NCBI RefSeq assembly: GCF_000934755.1 | Contig: NZ_KN882175.1 | Location: 555,136-619,135, forward strand | DNA length: 64,000 nucleotides | From: Desulfonatronovibrio magnus | Lineage (GTDB): Bacteria > Desulfobacterota > Desulfovibrionia > Desulfovibrionales > Desulfonatronovibrionaceae | Direction: 5' to 3' | In this document: positions 1 through 9,457 of the stretch, in pieces | How the letters are laid out: each line of letters opens with the position of its first letter | Numbering within the stretch: position 1 is the stretch's first letter | Made by a program: the position numbers and the translations under genes | The notes under the pieces: generated by a model | Seen by the model: only the letters and a program-made list of their open reading frames with translations | What the model was told of the DNA's origin: nothing | Databases searched by the model: none

Positions 1-1932
1 TGTAAGGCTTGTCACAATAACCCGACCTTCATCAGGCTTTTGAAATCTGAGAACCAGGTCATCCTCAATCCTCAGCCATTCATTGAAACCGTCTCTGCCG
101 ATCCTGACGCTGGCAGCCAGATTTCCAAAGGGAATAGAGCTTATCTGTATACCTTTAAAATCATCTGCAAGAGAAAACAGGAAGTTTTGATGCAGAGACC
201 ATAAGCTTTCCTGATATTCGGTAAAAAGAAAACCTGATTGATCGCGAAACGCTGTTGCCGCCATGCGGGCGGAAAAGTCCCCGTCAACTTGTTTTATCCC
301 GTTAAAATCAAGATAGCCGGGAAGCTCTGGATGCATCAGTGATCGTGCAGGAAATACGTAAACGTCATTAATGTACGCAGGCGCATTTCTGACCAGCCAT
401 ACCTTATTGTGAAGGTCTTCCTTGAGTTGCCGGGGCTGTTCTGCGGGCTTAAGTTTCTGGTACATGAGACGATCAAACTCGTACGGATATTCTCCGCTTA
501 TGACTATATAATCGTTGTCCTCAACAGTTGTGAAATACACCTCCAAGTTGGCGTCAAAATTAAAAAAAGACCCGTTGTTGTAGGTGAAGGGCATTGTTGG
601 CCCGGCAAGCCCAGGGTATGACATCCCGTCTGGCTGCGGAATAATGAGCAGGAGCTCATCATCTCTGTCAAAGCTTATCTGCACCAGGTCGCCTCCAGTG
701 TAGTATCCCTCATAATCCAGAATATAGTCTGGAATTGGTTCTGGAAGTACCGGCTTTGTCGGGGTTTCTTCAGAAATTTTTTCCATCAGTCCCTTGTCCA
801 GCATCAGCCCGTCCAGGACGGGGCGGGTCAGAGCTTCGACGGATGCTCTGCCTGATATGCTCAGAGCAACCACAAGCCTTTCCTGGGGTATAACCTGCAG
901 ATTGGTTGAATAGAATCCAGTACCACCGGTTTTGGCCAGTACCTGGAAGCCCTTCTCCAGATACCCCGGAAGCTCTGAATAGTCCCAGCCGAATGCATTC
1001 ATCATCTGCCTCCCCCTGAGCTTGTCGGAAAAGGCAGTCGGCTGTGAGGACAAGAGCATCTCAAGGGAGCTGTCCGAGAGGATCCGGCCCGGTCCTTGCG
1101 GAGTAAGACTGTCTCCGAAACGGCAAAGATCTTCTGCGGTAGATGATAAACCTCCGGCACCATAAACAGGGAAGACCTCCCGTGGATACTTTACCCCTGT
1201 TTCCGTCGCAAAGTACTCAGCCACATTGACCCCGCCGCTTTCTCCGATACTGGCCCCGGTGTTCACCATACTCAGAGGTATGAAGATTCTTTGCGTCAAA
1301 AACTCAAGATAGCCCAGGCCGGAAACACGCTCAACAATCATCTCAGCCAGGGTGAAGCCATCGTTGCAGTAAATGGACATGACACCCGGGTCATGCTTAA
1401 GGTGGCTGAGCCCAAGAATTTGCAGCATGACTTGATGCATGCCATGGTCCGGCTCGTATCCAAAGTAAAACGAAGAACCAGGCAGGCCGGAGGAGTGGTT
1501 GAAGAGCATCCTCACGGTGATGTCCCTGTAACGCTCATCCTGCATGGTAAATTCAGGAAGATAGGTCTTGACTGGTTCGTCCAGGACTATTCTGCCTTCG
1601 TCCACCAGCATCAGGATGGCCACCGCTGCAAACATCTTGCTGGTAGAGCCGATGTTGAACCGTGTATTGGCATCCACTGGCCGGTTGGTGGCCCGGTCCG
1701 CCACGCCTATACCCTCGGAATAGACAATTTCACCATGGTCCATGATGGCAACAGTGGCGCCGCTGCCCATGCCTGAGGTAATGGCCTTCCAGATGGTCTC
1801 CCTGGCCGCTGTCACAGCGTTGGCATACTCTGATGAAGCCTCCTTGTCAGCGGCTTTGAGACCGGTTCCGGGGAGAAGGACAAAAAAAGTCAAACATAAG
1901 GCTAAAAAGGCAATACATCTTTGTCTAAGCAT
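1..1932 (-). CDS. Serine hydrolase, class C beta-lactamase/S12 peptidase family, 3' end cut by window edge
   Basis: An open frame of 644 codons runs off the left edge without a stop, so the C-terminus is missing. The N-terminus (MLRQRCIAFLALCLTFFVLL) is a signal peptide with likely cleavage near residue 27, so the enzyme should be exported. The three active-site motifs of the penicillin-recognising serine hydrolases are present: S96-T-S-K99 (nucleophile and base), Y188-C-N190, and K334-T-G336. Residues beyond about 400 form an extra C-terminal region of unknown role, as in many PbpE/EstB-like proteins. Substrate cannot be read from sequence: a D-amino peptidase, an esterase or a beta-lactamase are all possible. 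It stands alone, 131 bp upstream of the next gene's stop. Confidence 0.85.
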   Translation of the reverse strand, partial: MLRQRCIAFLALCLTFFVLLPGTGLKAADKEASSEYANAVTAARETIWKAITSGMGSGATVAIMDHGEIVYSEGIGVADRATNRPVDANTRFNIGSTSKMFAAVAILMLVDEGRIVLDEPVKTYLPEFTMQDERYRDITVRMLFNHSSGLPGSSFYFGYEPDHGMHQVMLQILGLSHLKHDPGVMSIYCNDGFTLAEMIVERVSGLGYLEFLTQRIFIPLSMVNTGASIGESGGVNVAEYFATETGVKYPREVFPVYGAGGLSSTAEDLCRFGDSLTPQGPGRILSDSSLEMLLSSQPTAFSDKLRGRQMMNAFGWDYSELPGYLEKGFQVLAKTGGTGFYSTNLQVIPQERLVVALSISGRASVEALTRPVLDGLMLDKGLMEKISEETPTKPVLPEPIPDYILDYEGYYTGGDLVQISFDRDDELLLIIPQPDGMSYPGLAGPTMPFTYNNGSFFNFDANLEVYFTTVEDNDYIVISGEYPYEFDRLMYQKLKPAEQPRQLKEDLHNKVWLVRNAPAYINDVYVFPARSLMHPELPGYLDFNGIKQVDGDFSARMAATAFRDQSGFLFTEYQESLWSLHQNFLFSLADDFKGIQISSIPFGNLAASVRIGRDGFNEWLRIEDDLVLRFQKPDEGRVIVTSLT

Positions 1933-2063
1933 TGTTTATCTCCATGTAATAAAAAAAATGTTCTGTAATATTTTAGACCTTTTGATGCGGGCAGACCTTC
2001 TCCTTTACAGAATCCAGGATTAATGGCTGTGATCAAACGGTTTCCTGCTTACAGTGAATAATG

Positions 2064-2993
2064 TCAAAAAAATATTGACTTTCTCTTGTCCAGGCGAGTC
2101 AACCCAAGGAAACGGGCTTTTTGTTTGAGTTCCTCCACAACTGATCCAGGTACATTTTTCATAAGTTCGGGAAACTCTGCTGCATTGCCTGCAGGATGAT
2201 ACTGGCCCATAATATTTATATAAGTGTCAGCAGGCAGGTTCTGAGCTATAAAGTCCAGCCACATCTCTGATCCAGCCAGGTCATCCGGCATTACAAGGTG
2301 CCTTATCATCAGCCCCTTATAAGCTCTGCCCTTATCATCTATGATTAAAGAACCCATCTGCCTGTGCATTTCAAGAACAGCCTGTTTTGCTTTTTCAGGA
2401 TAATCAGGTGCATGTGCATACTTATCCGCATGCCGGCTGTGGAAAAATTTGATGTCAGCAAGGTAAATATCTACAATGCCGTCAAGAAGTCTGAGGGAGC
2501 TCAGCTCGTCATAAGAGGATGTGTTGTAGACTAGGGGAATTTTTAGCCCTTTGCTGGAGGCGATGAGTATACTTTTTAAAATTGGCAGGATCACATGGGA
2601 AGGGGTGACCAGATTGATATTTTCAGCCCCACTGCTCTGCAGATCAAGAAATATTTCTGCAAGATCGCTATGTGAATATTCCTTAAAGCCTGAAGTATTG
2701 CAGCTTATGTCGAAATTCTGGCAGAAAGTACAACCCAGGTTGCAATGAGCAAAGAAAACCGTGCCTGAACCTCCCCGGCCCACAAGGGGGCTTTCTTCTC
2801 CAAAGTGCAGGTTGTACGAAGCTACCTGTGCATATCTTTCAGTGCTGCAAAAGCCTGTTTCACCATCCAGCCGGTTAACCTCACATTTCCTGGGGCAAAG
2901 GGTACAGGACAAGGAAATTTGTTCAGCCTGTGTGATTTTGTCAGCAATACGGCCGTCTTTAAGAGAGTTGATATATAATGGTACTGCTGTCAT
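2064..2993 (-). CDS. Radical SAM protein, PflX/pyruvate formate-lyase activase-like (COG1313)
   Basis: A protein of 309 residues with the radical SAM cluster motif C84-x3-C88-x2-C91 (HCNLGCTFCQNF). A cysteine-rich N-terminal segment (CTLCPRKCEVNR, residues 30-41, plus C49) could hold a second iron-sulfur cluster. This layout is that of the PflX group, homologues of pyruvate formate-lyase activase with no proven substrate; no glycyl radical enzyme is in the window. I chose the ATG at 2993, which follows AGAGGG, over an in-frame TTG at 3020. It is a single-gene unit; the next gene upstream is a lone response regulator on the same strand. Confidence 0.85.
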   Translation of the reverse strand: MTAVPLYINSLKDGRIADKITQAEQISLSCTLCPRKCEVNRLDGETGFCSTERYAQVASYNLHFGEESPLVGRGGSGTVFFAHCNLGCTFCQNFDISCNTSGFKEYSHSDLAEIFLDLQSSGAENINLVTPSHVILPILKSILIASSKGLKIPLVYNTSSYDELSSLRLLDGIVDIYLADIKFFHSRHADKYAHAPDYPEKAKQAVLEMHRQMGSLIIDDKGRAYKGLMIRHLVMPDDLAGSEMWLDFIAQNLPADTYINIMGQYHPAGNAAEFPELMKNVPGSVVEELKQKARFLGLTRLDKRKSIFF

Positions 2994-3065
2994 GATGAAG
3001 AGCCCTCTATCATTGAACAAATTGATTACAATGCTATCAAGATGAAAACATGCCGGAGACTGAGC

Positions 3066-3491
3066 TCAAGACTGCTTGATTTCGGCTTGTTCAATGGGAT
3101 CAAATCCCAGTTCAGTTAAAATATAATTAAGACGCTGAACATGGACTGGCTTCACAAGATAGGCATCTGCTCCACCATCATACATGGCTTTTTTGACATT
3201 TTGCTCGTCTCCGAGGGCTGTGAGCATGATTATCCTTACCAGCTGGGAGCGTTCAACGCCCTGTGACATCTCAAAATCACGTATCTGCCTTAAGGCCTGC
3301 TGACCATCAACTCCAGGCATCATAATGTCCAGCAGAATAAGATCGTATGGCTGCTGAGAAGTCCAGGCCCTGCGAAAAGCGTCCATCGCTGCTTTTCCAT
3401 CCGTGACCTCTTCACATTCTCCATATGATTTCATAAGTCTTTTTAATACCATTCTGCTGTAAAACTGATCCTCAACAATTAGTACTCTCAT
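3066..3491 (-). CDS. Single-domain response regulator (CheY-like receiver)
   Basis: A 141-residue receiver with no output domain. From the chosen start, the acidic pair is E7-D8, the phosphoacceptor is D55 (LILLDIMMPG), and the switch residues are T91 and K114 (VKP). The start MRVLIVEDQ follows a strong AAGGAGG six bases upstream; a longer frame beginning 21 bases earlier lacks such a site. Single-domain regulators act on a partner protein or in a phosphorelay. No kinase is adjacent; the closest is the hybrid kinase 3.3 kb away, and linking the two would be a guess. Confidence 0.9.
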   Translation of the reverse strand: MRVLIVEDQFYSRMVLKRLMKSYGECEEVTDGKAAMDAFRRAWTSQQPYDLILLDIMMPGVDGQQALRQIRDFEMSQGVERSQLVRIIMLTALGDEQNVKKAMYDGGADAYLVKPVHVQRLNYILTELGFDPIEQAEIKQS

Positions 3492-3619
3492 GTTAGTCCT
3501 CCTTGAATCCATTACCGGACCCTGAAGGTAATCCTTAACATAAAAACTGACTACTGTAGGCCGTTTCCACCTTATAGATGATTAGACGGATTTACTCCTG
3601 TAAGCAGACACTAATAAAT

Positions 3620-4516
3620 TTAGATAAAGATAACCTCAGTGCCGATTCCTCCCTTGGTGAAAATTTCCAGAATAATGGAATTTTCCACCCTGCCATCAAT
3701 AATATGCGCCTTTTCAACGCCTTCTTCAATGGCTTCAAGACAGCATTTGAGCTTGGGGATCATACCGCCTGAAGCCGCACCGGATTCAATAATTTCCACT
3801 GCCTCCCTTCTGGTCAGAGAGGAAAATTTCTGACCTTCAGCAGACTTGACCCCATCAACATCGGTCAGCAAAATAAGTTTTCTGGCCTTAAGGGCCGAAG
3901 CTACTGCACCGGCAACAGAGTCAGCGTTGATATTATATGTTTCCCCATATCTATCCACACCTACAGGGGCTATGATGGGGATAAATCCCTGATTTTGAAC
4001 TGCCACAATAAGCCTGTTGTCAATATCAATGACCTCACCCACTTTGCCAAGATCAATAATTTCGGGAGGAGCATTTTTTTTGTCAATAATCATTTCCAGC
4101 TTGCGGGCCATAATGGTCTGTCCATCTTTGCCTGAAAGACCAACAGCCCTGCCCCCATTGAGATTGATTAAATTGACTATCTCCTTGTTGACCTTGCCCA
4201 CGAGAACCATTTCCACTACATCCATGGTGGCCTCATCCGTGACCCTAAGGCCCTGGCGAAACTGACAGGCAATGTTGAGCTGTTCAAGCATGCGGCCGAT
4301 CTGGGGGCCGCCTCCGTGAACTATGACCGGATTAATGCCAATATACTTAAGTAGAATCACATTAAGAGCGAAACTTTTTTTCAAGTTTTGATCAATCATG
4401 GCGTGGCCACCATACTTGATGACCACGGTCTGTCCATAAAACTCCTTGATATAAGGCATGGCTTCCAGAAGTATTCTGGCTTTGTAAGCCGCGCTTTGAG
4501 TATCTATTCCGGTCAT
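3620..4516 (-). CDS. argB: Acetylglutamate kinase
   Basis: Phosphorylates N-acetyl-L-glutamate with ATP, the second step of arginine synthesis. The 298-residue protein has the amino acid kinase fold signatures VIKYGGHAM near the N-terminus and [10 protein letters not shown] for nucleotide and substrate binding. The C-terminal GGMIPKL segment is usual in this family. The longest frame reaches 4636, but its first 40 codons translate a dispersed repeat (4549-4717). The family start [20 protein letters not shown] at 4516 is correct by homology. No other arg gene is adjacent. Confidence 0.95.
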   Translation of the reverse strand: MTGIDTQSAAYKARILLEAMPYIKEFYGQTVVIKYGGHAMIDQNLKKSFALNVILLKYIGINPVIVHGGGPQIGRMLEQLNIACQFRQGLRVTDEATMDVVEMVLVGKVNKEIVNLINLNGGRAVGLSGKDGQTIMARKLEMIIDKKNAPPEIIDLGKVGEVIDIDNRLIVAVQNQGFIPIIAPVGVDRYGETYNINADSVAGAVASALKARKLILLTDVDGVKSAEGQKFSSLTRREAVEIIESGAASGGMIPKLKCCLEAIEEGVEKAHIIDGRVENSIILEIFTKGGIGTEVIFI

Positions 4517-4548
4517 AATCCTGCCTTTATTGTAGAAATTATGTCTCA

Positions 4549-4717
4549 GTTTAGCGCTTTGCATGTGGCATGGCTTCCTGCCCGGAGGCATACAGCCCGG
4601 AGGGAGACTGGCTCTTCCTGAACCCGCTTGTCCCAAAAATAAGATATTTTCAGCACAAAATGATGCTCAAGTGGGTCCAGGAGTGCCTGTCCCCTGCTTT
4701 CCTTAAAAGAGCTAAAC
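4549..4717 (+). repeat. MITE/REP-like palindromic element, copy 1 (169 bp)
   Basis: Bounded by GTTTAGC (4549-4555) and its inverse GCTAAAC (4711-4717). Inside are GCATGTGGCATGGCTTCCTG, an outer stem GACTGGCTCTTCC/GGAGTGCCTGTCCCC, and an inner stem at 4617-4630 pairing with 4668-4682. Near-identical blocks recur at 14203-14362 and, reversed, at 19193-19333. It fills the argB-hslU gap. There is no coding capacity, so it would need a helper transposase, such as a REP-associated tyrosine transposase, elsewhere in the genome. Confidence 0.85.
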
Positions 4718-4807
4718 AGATACGAAATTATAACATGCTGATTTTGCTGTCTGTATGTTTCAAATTACTTGTTAATACCTCACCCGGGGGGCATGGCCGG
4801 AACGTTT

Positions 4808-6211
4808 TTAAAGAATGTATCTTGAGAGATCTTTGTCAGCCTGCACATCCTTCAGCTGATCCAGAACGTAATCTTTATCAGCAGTTATCTTCTGACCTCC
4901 CATCTCCGGAGCTTTAAAGGACAGTTCCTGCAACAGCTTTTCCATAATGGTGTAAAGCCTTCTGGCTCCTATATTTTCAGTTTCATCATTAACTTTCTGG
5001 GCAAAACTGGAAAGCTCAAGCAGAGATTCATCCGTGAAATCAAGGGTGATGCCTTCTGTTTCCAACAGGGCTTTATATTGTTTTGTCAAAGCGTTTTGAG
5101 GTTCTGTAAGAATTCTGTAAAAATCTTCACTGGTCAACGCGGTCAGTTCCACCCTGAGGGGAAAGCGCCCCTGAAGCTCAGGAACCAGGTCTGAAGGCTT
5201 GGAATAATGAAAGGCTCCGGCAGCAATGAATAAAATATGATCAGTTCTGATCATGCCGTATTTGGTGTTAACCACACAACCTTCCACCACAGGCAGAAGA
5301 TCTCGCTGCACGCCTTCTCGTGATACTTCAGCTCTGGAGCCTTTATCGCCGCCGCAGACCTTATCAATTTCATCAATAAAGACGATGCCGCTTTGCTCCA
5401 CTCTTTCCCGGGCAATCTCGGTTACCTTGTCCATATCCACCAGCCTTTCAGATTCCTCCTGCACCAGAATCTCATAGGCATTTCTTACCTTTACTTTCTT
5501 GGTCTTGGTCTTTTTGGGAAAAACCCGGCTAAACATATCACGAAACTGCATTTCCATGTCCTCAAGCCCGGGCATAGCCATTATTTCCACATTGGCGCCT
5601 GTCTTGACATCAACTTCAACAACCCTGTCATCAAGCTTGCCGTCTCTCCAGAGTTTCCGAAGCTTTTCCCTGGTCCGGTCATGCTGTTCTTCTGCCTGAG
5701 CAGCAGGCGGGGGCACCAGGACCTCATCACCAGCCGGTTGCGCTTGTGGTTGAGACTGCTGGAAATTCTGATGAGCAGGGGCTGGTGTTTTTTTAGGAGG
5801 AAGCAGAAGATCTAACAGTCTTTCTTCAGCATTGGCCTCAGCTTTGGACTGGACCTTTTTTCTTTCCTCTTCCCTGACCATGTTAATGCCTATCTCCATG
5901 AGATCTCTTATCATGGATTCCACGTCCCGGCCCACATAGCCTACCTCTGTAAACTTTGTGGCTTCAACTTTGAAAAAAGGCGAACCAGCCAGTTTGGCCA
6001 GACGTCTGGCAATCTCGGTTTTTCCAACACCGGTTGGCCCGATCATTATAATGTTCTTAGGTGCTATTTCCTCTCTTAATTCAGGATCAAGCTGCTGCCT
6101 GCGCCATCTGTTGCGCAAGGCAATAGCCACCATGCGTTTGGCATCATCCTGCCCGATAATAAATTTATCCAACTCTGATACAATTTCCCTTGGAGTAAGT
6201 GTGGTACTCAT
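4808..6211 (-). CDS. hslU: ATP-dependent protease ATPase subunit HslU
   Basis: AAA+ unfoldase that feeds substrates to HslV in the cytoplasm. The 467-residue protein has Walker A GPTGVGKT (58-65), the pore loop GYVGRD (91-96), a variable I-domain (about 110-240) with a proline- and glutamine-rich stretch, Walker B IVFIDEID (276-283), and the family's C-terminal ending RYIL. The C-terminal tail docks between HslV subunits. It starts 14 bases after the hslV stop, so the two are co-transcribed, hslV first. No terminator is evident after its stop. Confidence 0.97.
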   Translation of the reverse strand: MSTTLTPREIVSELDKFIIGQDDAKRMVAIALRNRWRRQQLDPELREEIAPKNIIMIGPTGVGKTEIARRLAKLAGSPFFKVEATKFTEVGYVGRDVESMIRDLMEIGINMVREEERKKVQSKAEANAEERLLDLLLPPKKTPAPAHQNFQQSQPQAQPAGDEVLVPPPAAQAEEQHDRTREKLRKLWRDGKLDDRVVEVDVKTGANVEIMAMPGLEDMEMQFRDMFSRVFPKKTKTKKVKVRNAYEILVQEESERLVDMDKVTEIARERVEQSGIVFIDEIDKVCGGDKGSRAEVSREGVQRDLLPVVEGCVVNTKYGMIRTDHILFIAAGAFHYSKPSDLVPELQGRFPLRVELTALTSEDFYRILTEPQNALTKQYKALLETEGITLDFTDESLLELSSFAQKVNDETENIGARRLYTIMEKLLQELSFKAPEMGGQKITADKDYVLDQLKDVQADKDLSRYIL

Positions 6212-6225
6212 TAAAACCTGTCCTT

Positions 6226-6762
6226 TCAGTCTATTTTTTCCAGTATGATTTTGTCATTGGTATATACACATATTTCTGCTGCAATCTTCATGGATTTCTC
6301 CACGATTTCCGAGGCCTTGAGTTGAGAATTTTCACTCATGGCCCGGGCAGCAGCCAGGGCATAAGCACCGCCCGACCCTATGGCAGCTATGCCGTCATCC
6401 GGCTCAATAACATCTCCGTTGCCAGTAATTATCAGCACATTGTTCTTATCCGCTACAATAAGCATGGCTTCAAGCCGGCGCAGATACTTATCCATGCGCC
6501 ATTCCTTGGCCAGTTCAACGCTGGCCCTGAGCAGGTTTCCCCGATATTCCTCCAGCCTGGCCTCAAACCTTTCAAACAGGGTAAAAGCATCAGCTGTAGC
6601 TCCAGCAAAACCTGCTATAATCTGATCATTATACATTCTCCTGACTTTCCTGGCAGTATGCTTCATAACCATGGCCTGACCAAATGTTACCTGGCCGTCT
6701 CCAGCCATGGCCACAGCCTGATCCTTTTTCACTGCCAGAATAGTTGTTCCCTTTAACTCCAT
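6226..6762 (-). CDS. hslV: ATP-dependent protease peptidase subunit HslV
   Basis: Proteasome-beta-like threonine peptidase forming the two-ring core of HslUV. The sequence starts [10 protein letters not shown]; cleavage before T6 would expose the catalytic threonine. Also visible are the conserved GDGQVTFG, the RKVRRMY segment and [11 protein letters not shown] near residue 130. The length of 178 residues is normal. It is the first gene of a two-gene unit with hslU. Its 63-bp upstream gap to the sensor kinase holds no evident terminator, so read-through from the kinase gene is possible. Confidence 0.97.
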   Translation of the reverse strand: MELKGTTILAVKKDQAVAMAGDGQVTFGQAMVMKHTARKVRRMYNDQIIAGFAGATADAFTLFERFEARLEEYRGNLLRASVELAKEWRMDKYLRRLEAMLIVADKNNVLIITGNGDVIEPDDGIAAIGSGGAYALAAARAMSENSQLKASEIVEKSMKIAAEICVYTNDKIILEKID

Positions 6763-6826
6763 ATAATTGCTGCTCCTTTATCGCGATTGTAATTTAGTGA
6801 ATCTCTTTGTTGAATGGCCAAAGAAA

Positions 6827-9457
6827 TTATCCATTATCAATATCCAGGGCAAGCCGGATTTTGGTGACAAGCTCTTGAACCTGATAAGGCTTGGCAACAA
6901 AATCCAAAAGTCCATGAGAACCGGGATCCCTGGACATGGGATGATCCATATATCCGCTGGCAATAATAATTCTTGCGTCAGGATCAATCTTGAGTATTTC
7001 CCGTGCGCATTGCTCTCCCCCCATGCCGGGCATACCCAGATCCATCACAATAACATCAATGTCATGAGACGAAAAAATATCAATGGCTTCTTCACCAGAA
7101 CCTGCATCAAGGACCTTGAAGCCATAATGCTCAAACATGTCCACGGTTATTTCTCTTATATCCGCTTCATCGTCAACCACCATAATAGTGGGAGCGTTGC
7201 CGGAACTGACCTTAATGATTTCATAGTCCAAGTCCTGTTCCGATGGCTTTTGCTGCTTACTGGCTGGAAGAAGAATTGTAAACTTTGTTCCTGAGCCCAC
7301 CTCGCTATGGCAGAAAATATACCCGTTATGCTCCTTGATGATGCCGAACACCGTAGGCAGACCAAGCCCGGTTCCCTTGCCCAGTTCCTTGGTGGTGTAA
7401 AATGGATCATACATTCTTTCTCTGATCTTTTCATCCATGCCTGCCCCGGTATCACTCACGGAAAGAGCAACATACCTGCCTGGAGCAACATCCCTGCAAG
7501 GACTGCTTAGCGCTTTCACATTATCAATATTCACCTGCTCAGTGCGTACTATGATGTCTCCAGATCCATCTATTGCATCACCGGCATTTTTGATAAGGTT
7601 CATCAGCACAAGCTCAATCTGGTGGCGGTCAATTAACACTTCGCTTATGTCGGAATCAAGATCGTGAGTCAGATTTATCATTTTGGGCAGTGCATGCCTG
7701 AGAATTTCCATTTCCTGCAGTACCAGGTCATTGAGATTGACTTGTGACAGTTGGGGCTCCATTTTTCTGCTAAAGGCCATGATTCTTTTAACAAGGCTTA
7801 CGCCCCTGTCCACAAGAGCTGATATACGTTTAAGAAATCTTTGGATGCCATGGTCCTCATGTCTGGCATTCATCAACTGCACCTGACCTGAGACTGCCTG
7901 TAAAATATTATTGAAATCATGGGCAATGCCTCCGGCCAGAACTCCAAGGGCTTCCATCTTTCTGGCCTGATGGAGTTCCTGCTCCATCTTCCTGTTCTCT
8001 GCTGCCTGCAGCTCCTTCTGGGTCATATCCATAAGAAATGAAACCACCCGTCCGTCAGGCAAAGCGGAAAAGCTGAGTTCTACCTTCTTATGGCTGCCGG
8101 ACCTGTCTTTAATTCCCACCATTCTGGTAACTGTCTGACCTGAAGCAGCATTTATCCAGTCTTTTCTAAGACACTCCAAATCCTCAGGATCTTCTGTTAT
8201 CCTGGCTAACCATGAGCCAAGTTCATGAACATCACTTCTTTTATACCCGGTCAGCTGGAAAAACTGCTGATTTACATCCAGGATTTCTCCAGAATTGCCA
8301 ACCACCATCTGAGCCAGAGGAGAACTGTCAAATAATGAGTAAATAAGCATGCGCTCTTTCTCAAGAGACTTCTCAGTCTGCTTGAGTCTGGAAATATCAG
8401 ACCCTGTGTAGATCATCCAGTCCTGTCCAGACTCATTATCAGTAAAATGACGACTATACCACAATATATGCAGTTTTTTGCCTGATCTGGTCAGAATGCT
8501 CATTTCTTCGCCATTCACTGTAAAGCCTGTCTTATGATGCTCAAACAGTTTTTTTATGAACTTGCTTCTTCTCTTGGGAACTATTTCCCATAATCCTTTG
8601 CCCACAATTTCATCGCGACTGAAGCCGCTCAGGGAGCAAAGGTAGTTATTGGCCATGGCCACGCGTCCGTTTTTATCCACTACCACAATTATAATACTGA
8701 TAATTTCAAACAGATTGGAGATAAACTGATTCTTGGATTTGATGGAGTTCATCATCCCTTCTATAGTTCTGCTCAGGTATGTGAACTCTGCAACGCCCTT
8801 GTAATCCGGAGACTCTTCATTTTTCAGCCTGCTGATAATCTTGGAAAGCGGTGCTGAAACATTGACTATAATTAAAAGCATGATCAGCAGCACACCGGCT
8901 CCCAATATGCTCAGCACACCCCAGTAGACAGCTTTGATATGCCCCAGCATAGACTCATAGTACTGGGTATCCTGCATGATATAAATATCCCAGTCCCAGA
9001 GTTCAAAATGAAGCCTGCCGGTAAGATAGTCTGAACCTTTTAGTGTGGACACGGAAATGGCAGGTAGATCCTGGAAAAAGTCATAAATTGTTTTATCTTC
9101 TTTGGTTGTGTTAAAAGACATGACCGCTTGTCCGGATCCTGTGAAAATGGCCCCGGATAGCTGCTGGCTCTCAAGATAGATTTCAATTTCAGACATGGTT
9201 CTGGCCTGAACAATGGTATAATTCAAATGAGAACCTGAAGTTATAAGCAGAAAATCATTAAGATTACCGTCGCAGATGTCATAGATGCTATCCATCATCC
9301 AATGCATTTTTTCGCGCATATGTCTGTCCAGAAAGTCATCTACAGTGCCCACTACCAAGCTTTGCAGCCAGAAGGAAATAACTAACAGCCCGAGCAGAAG
9401 AGGAACAATCATCCTGACGAAAATACTCTGCAGCGGACTGCTTTTATCACCGTCCAT
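6827..9457 (-). CDS. Hybrid sensor histidine kinase with periplasmic domain, two PAS domains and a receiver
   Basis: An 876-residue membrane sensor. Order: TM1 about 13-35, periplasmic domain 36-175, TM2 about 177-199, a HAMP-like linker to about 245, PAS 1 about 246-360, PAS 2 about 368-485, the phosphoacceptor box with H513 (IAHDFNN), and the ATPase domain with N624 (LIKNAGDAI), DTGAGM (669-674) and GKGTGLGL (693-700). A C-terminal receiver follows (D762-D763, D806, K856). Its start overlaps by 11 bases the end of a periplasmic binding protein gene, so that protein probably presents the ligand. No DNA-binding regulator is adjacent, so phosphotransfer must go elsewhere or stay internal. Confidence 0.93.
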   Translation of the reverse strand: MDGDKSSPLQSIFVRMIVPLLLGLLVISFWLQSLVVGTVDDFLDRHMREKMHWMMDSIYDICDGNLNDFLLITSGSHLNYTIVQARTMSEIEIYLESQQLSGAIFTGSGQAVMSFNTTKEDKTIYDFFQDLPAISVSTLKGSDYLTGRLHFELWDWDIYIMQDTQYYESMLGHIKAVYWGVLSILGAGVLLIMLLIIVNVSAPLSKIISRLKNEESPDYKGVAEFTYLSRTIEGMMNSIKSKNQFISNLFEIISIIIVVVDKNGRVAMANNYLCSLSGFSRDEIVGKGLWEIVPKRRSKFIKKLFEHHKTGFTVNGEEMSILTRSGKKLHILWYSRHFTDNESGQDWMIYTGSDISRLKQTEKSLEKERMLIYSLFDSSPLAQMVVGNSGEILDVNQQFFQLTGYKRSDVHELGSWLARITEDPEDLECLRKDWINAASGQTVTRMVGIKDRSGSHKKVELSFSALPDGRVVSFLMDMTQKELQAAENRKMEQELHQARKMEALGVLAGGIAHDFNNILQAVSGQVQLMNARHEDHGIQRFLKRISALVDRGVSLVKRIMAFSRKMEPQLSQVNLNDLVLQEMEILRHALPKMINLTHDLDSDISEVLIDRHQIELVLMNLIKNAGDAIDGSGDIIVRTEQVNIDNVKALSSPCRDVAPGRYVALSVSDTGAGMDEKIRERMYDPFYTTKELGKGTGLGLPTVFGIIKEHNGYIFCHSEVGSGTKFTILLPASKQQKPSEQDLDYEIIKVSSGNAPTIMVVDDEADIREITVDMFEHYGFKVLDAGSGEEAIDIFSSHDIDVIVMDLGMPGMGGEQCAREILKIDPDARIIIASGYMDHPMSRDPGSHGLLDFVAKPYQVQELVTKIRLALDIDNG

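Noticed and set aside
1291..2023. Plus-strand frames at 1291-1776 and 1742-2023
   Set aside because: They are shadows of the minus-strand serine hydrolase, whose active-site motifs are intact.
4549..4717. Rho-independent terminator for hslU
   Set aside because: The strong hairpin has no T-run and lies 90 bases beyond the stop inside the mobile-type element, so it is better explained as a repeat.
3066..9457. Two-component pair of the lone receiver and the hybrid kinase
   Set aside because: They are 3.3 kb apart with argB and hslUV between and are not in one operon; the kinase has its own receiver.
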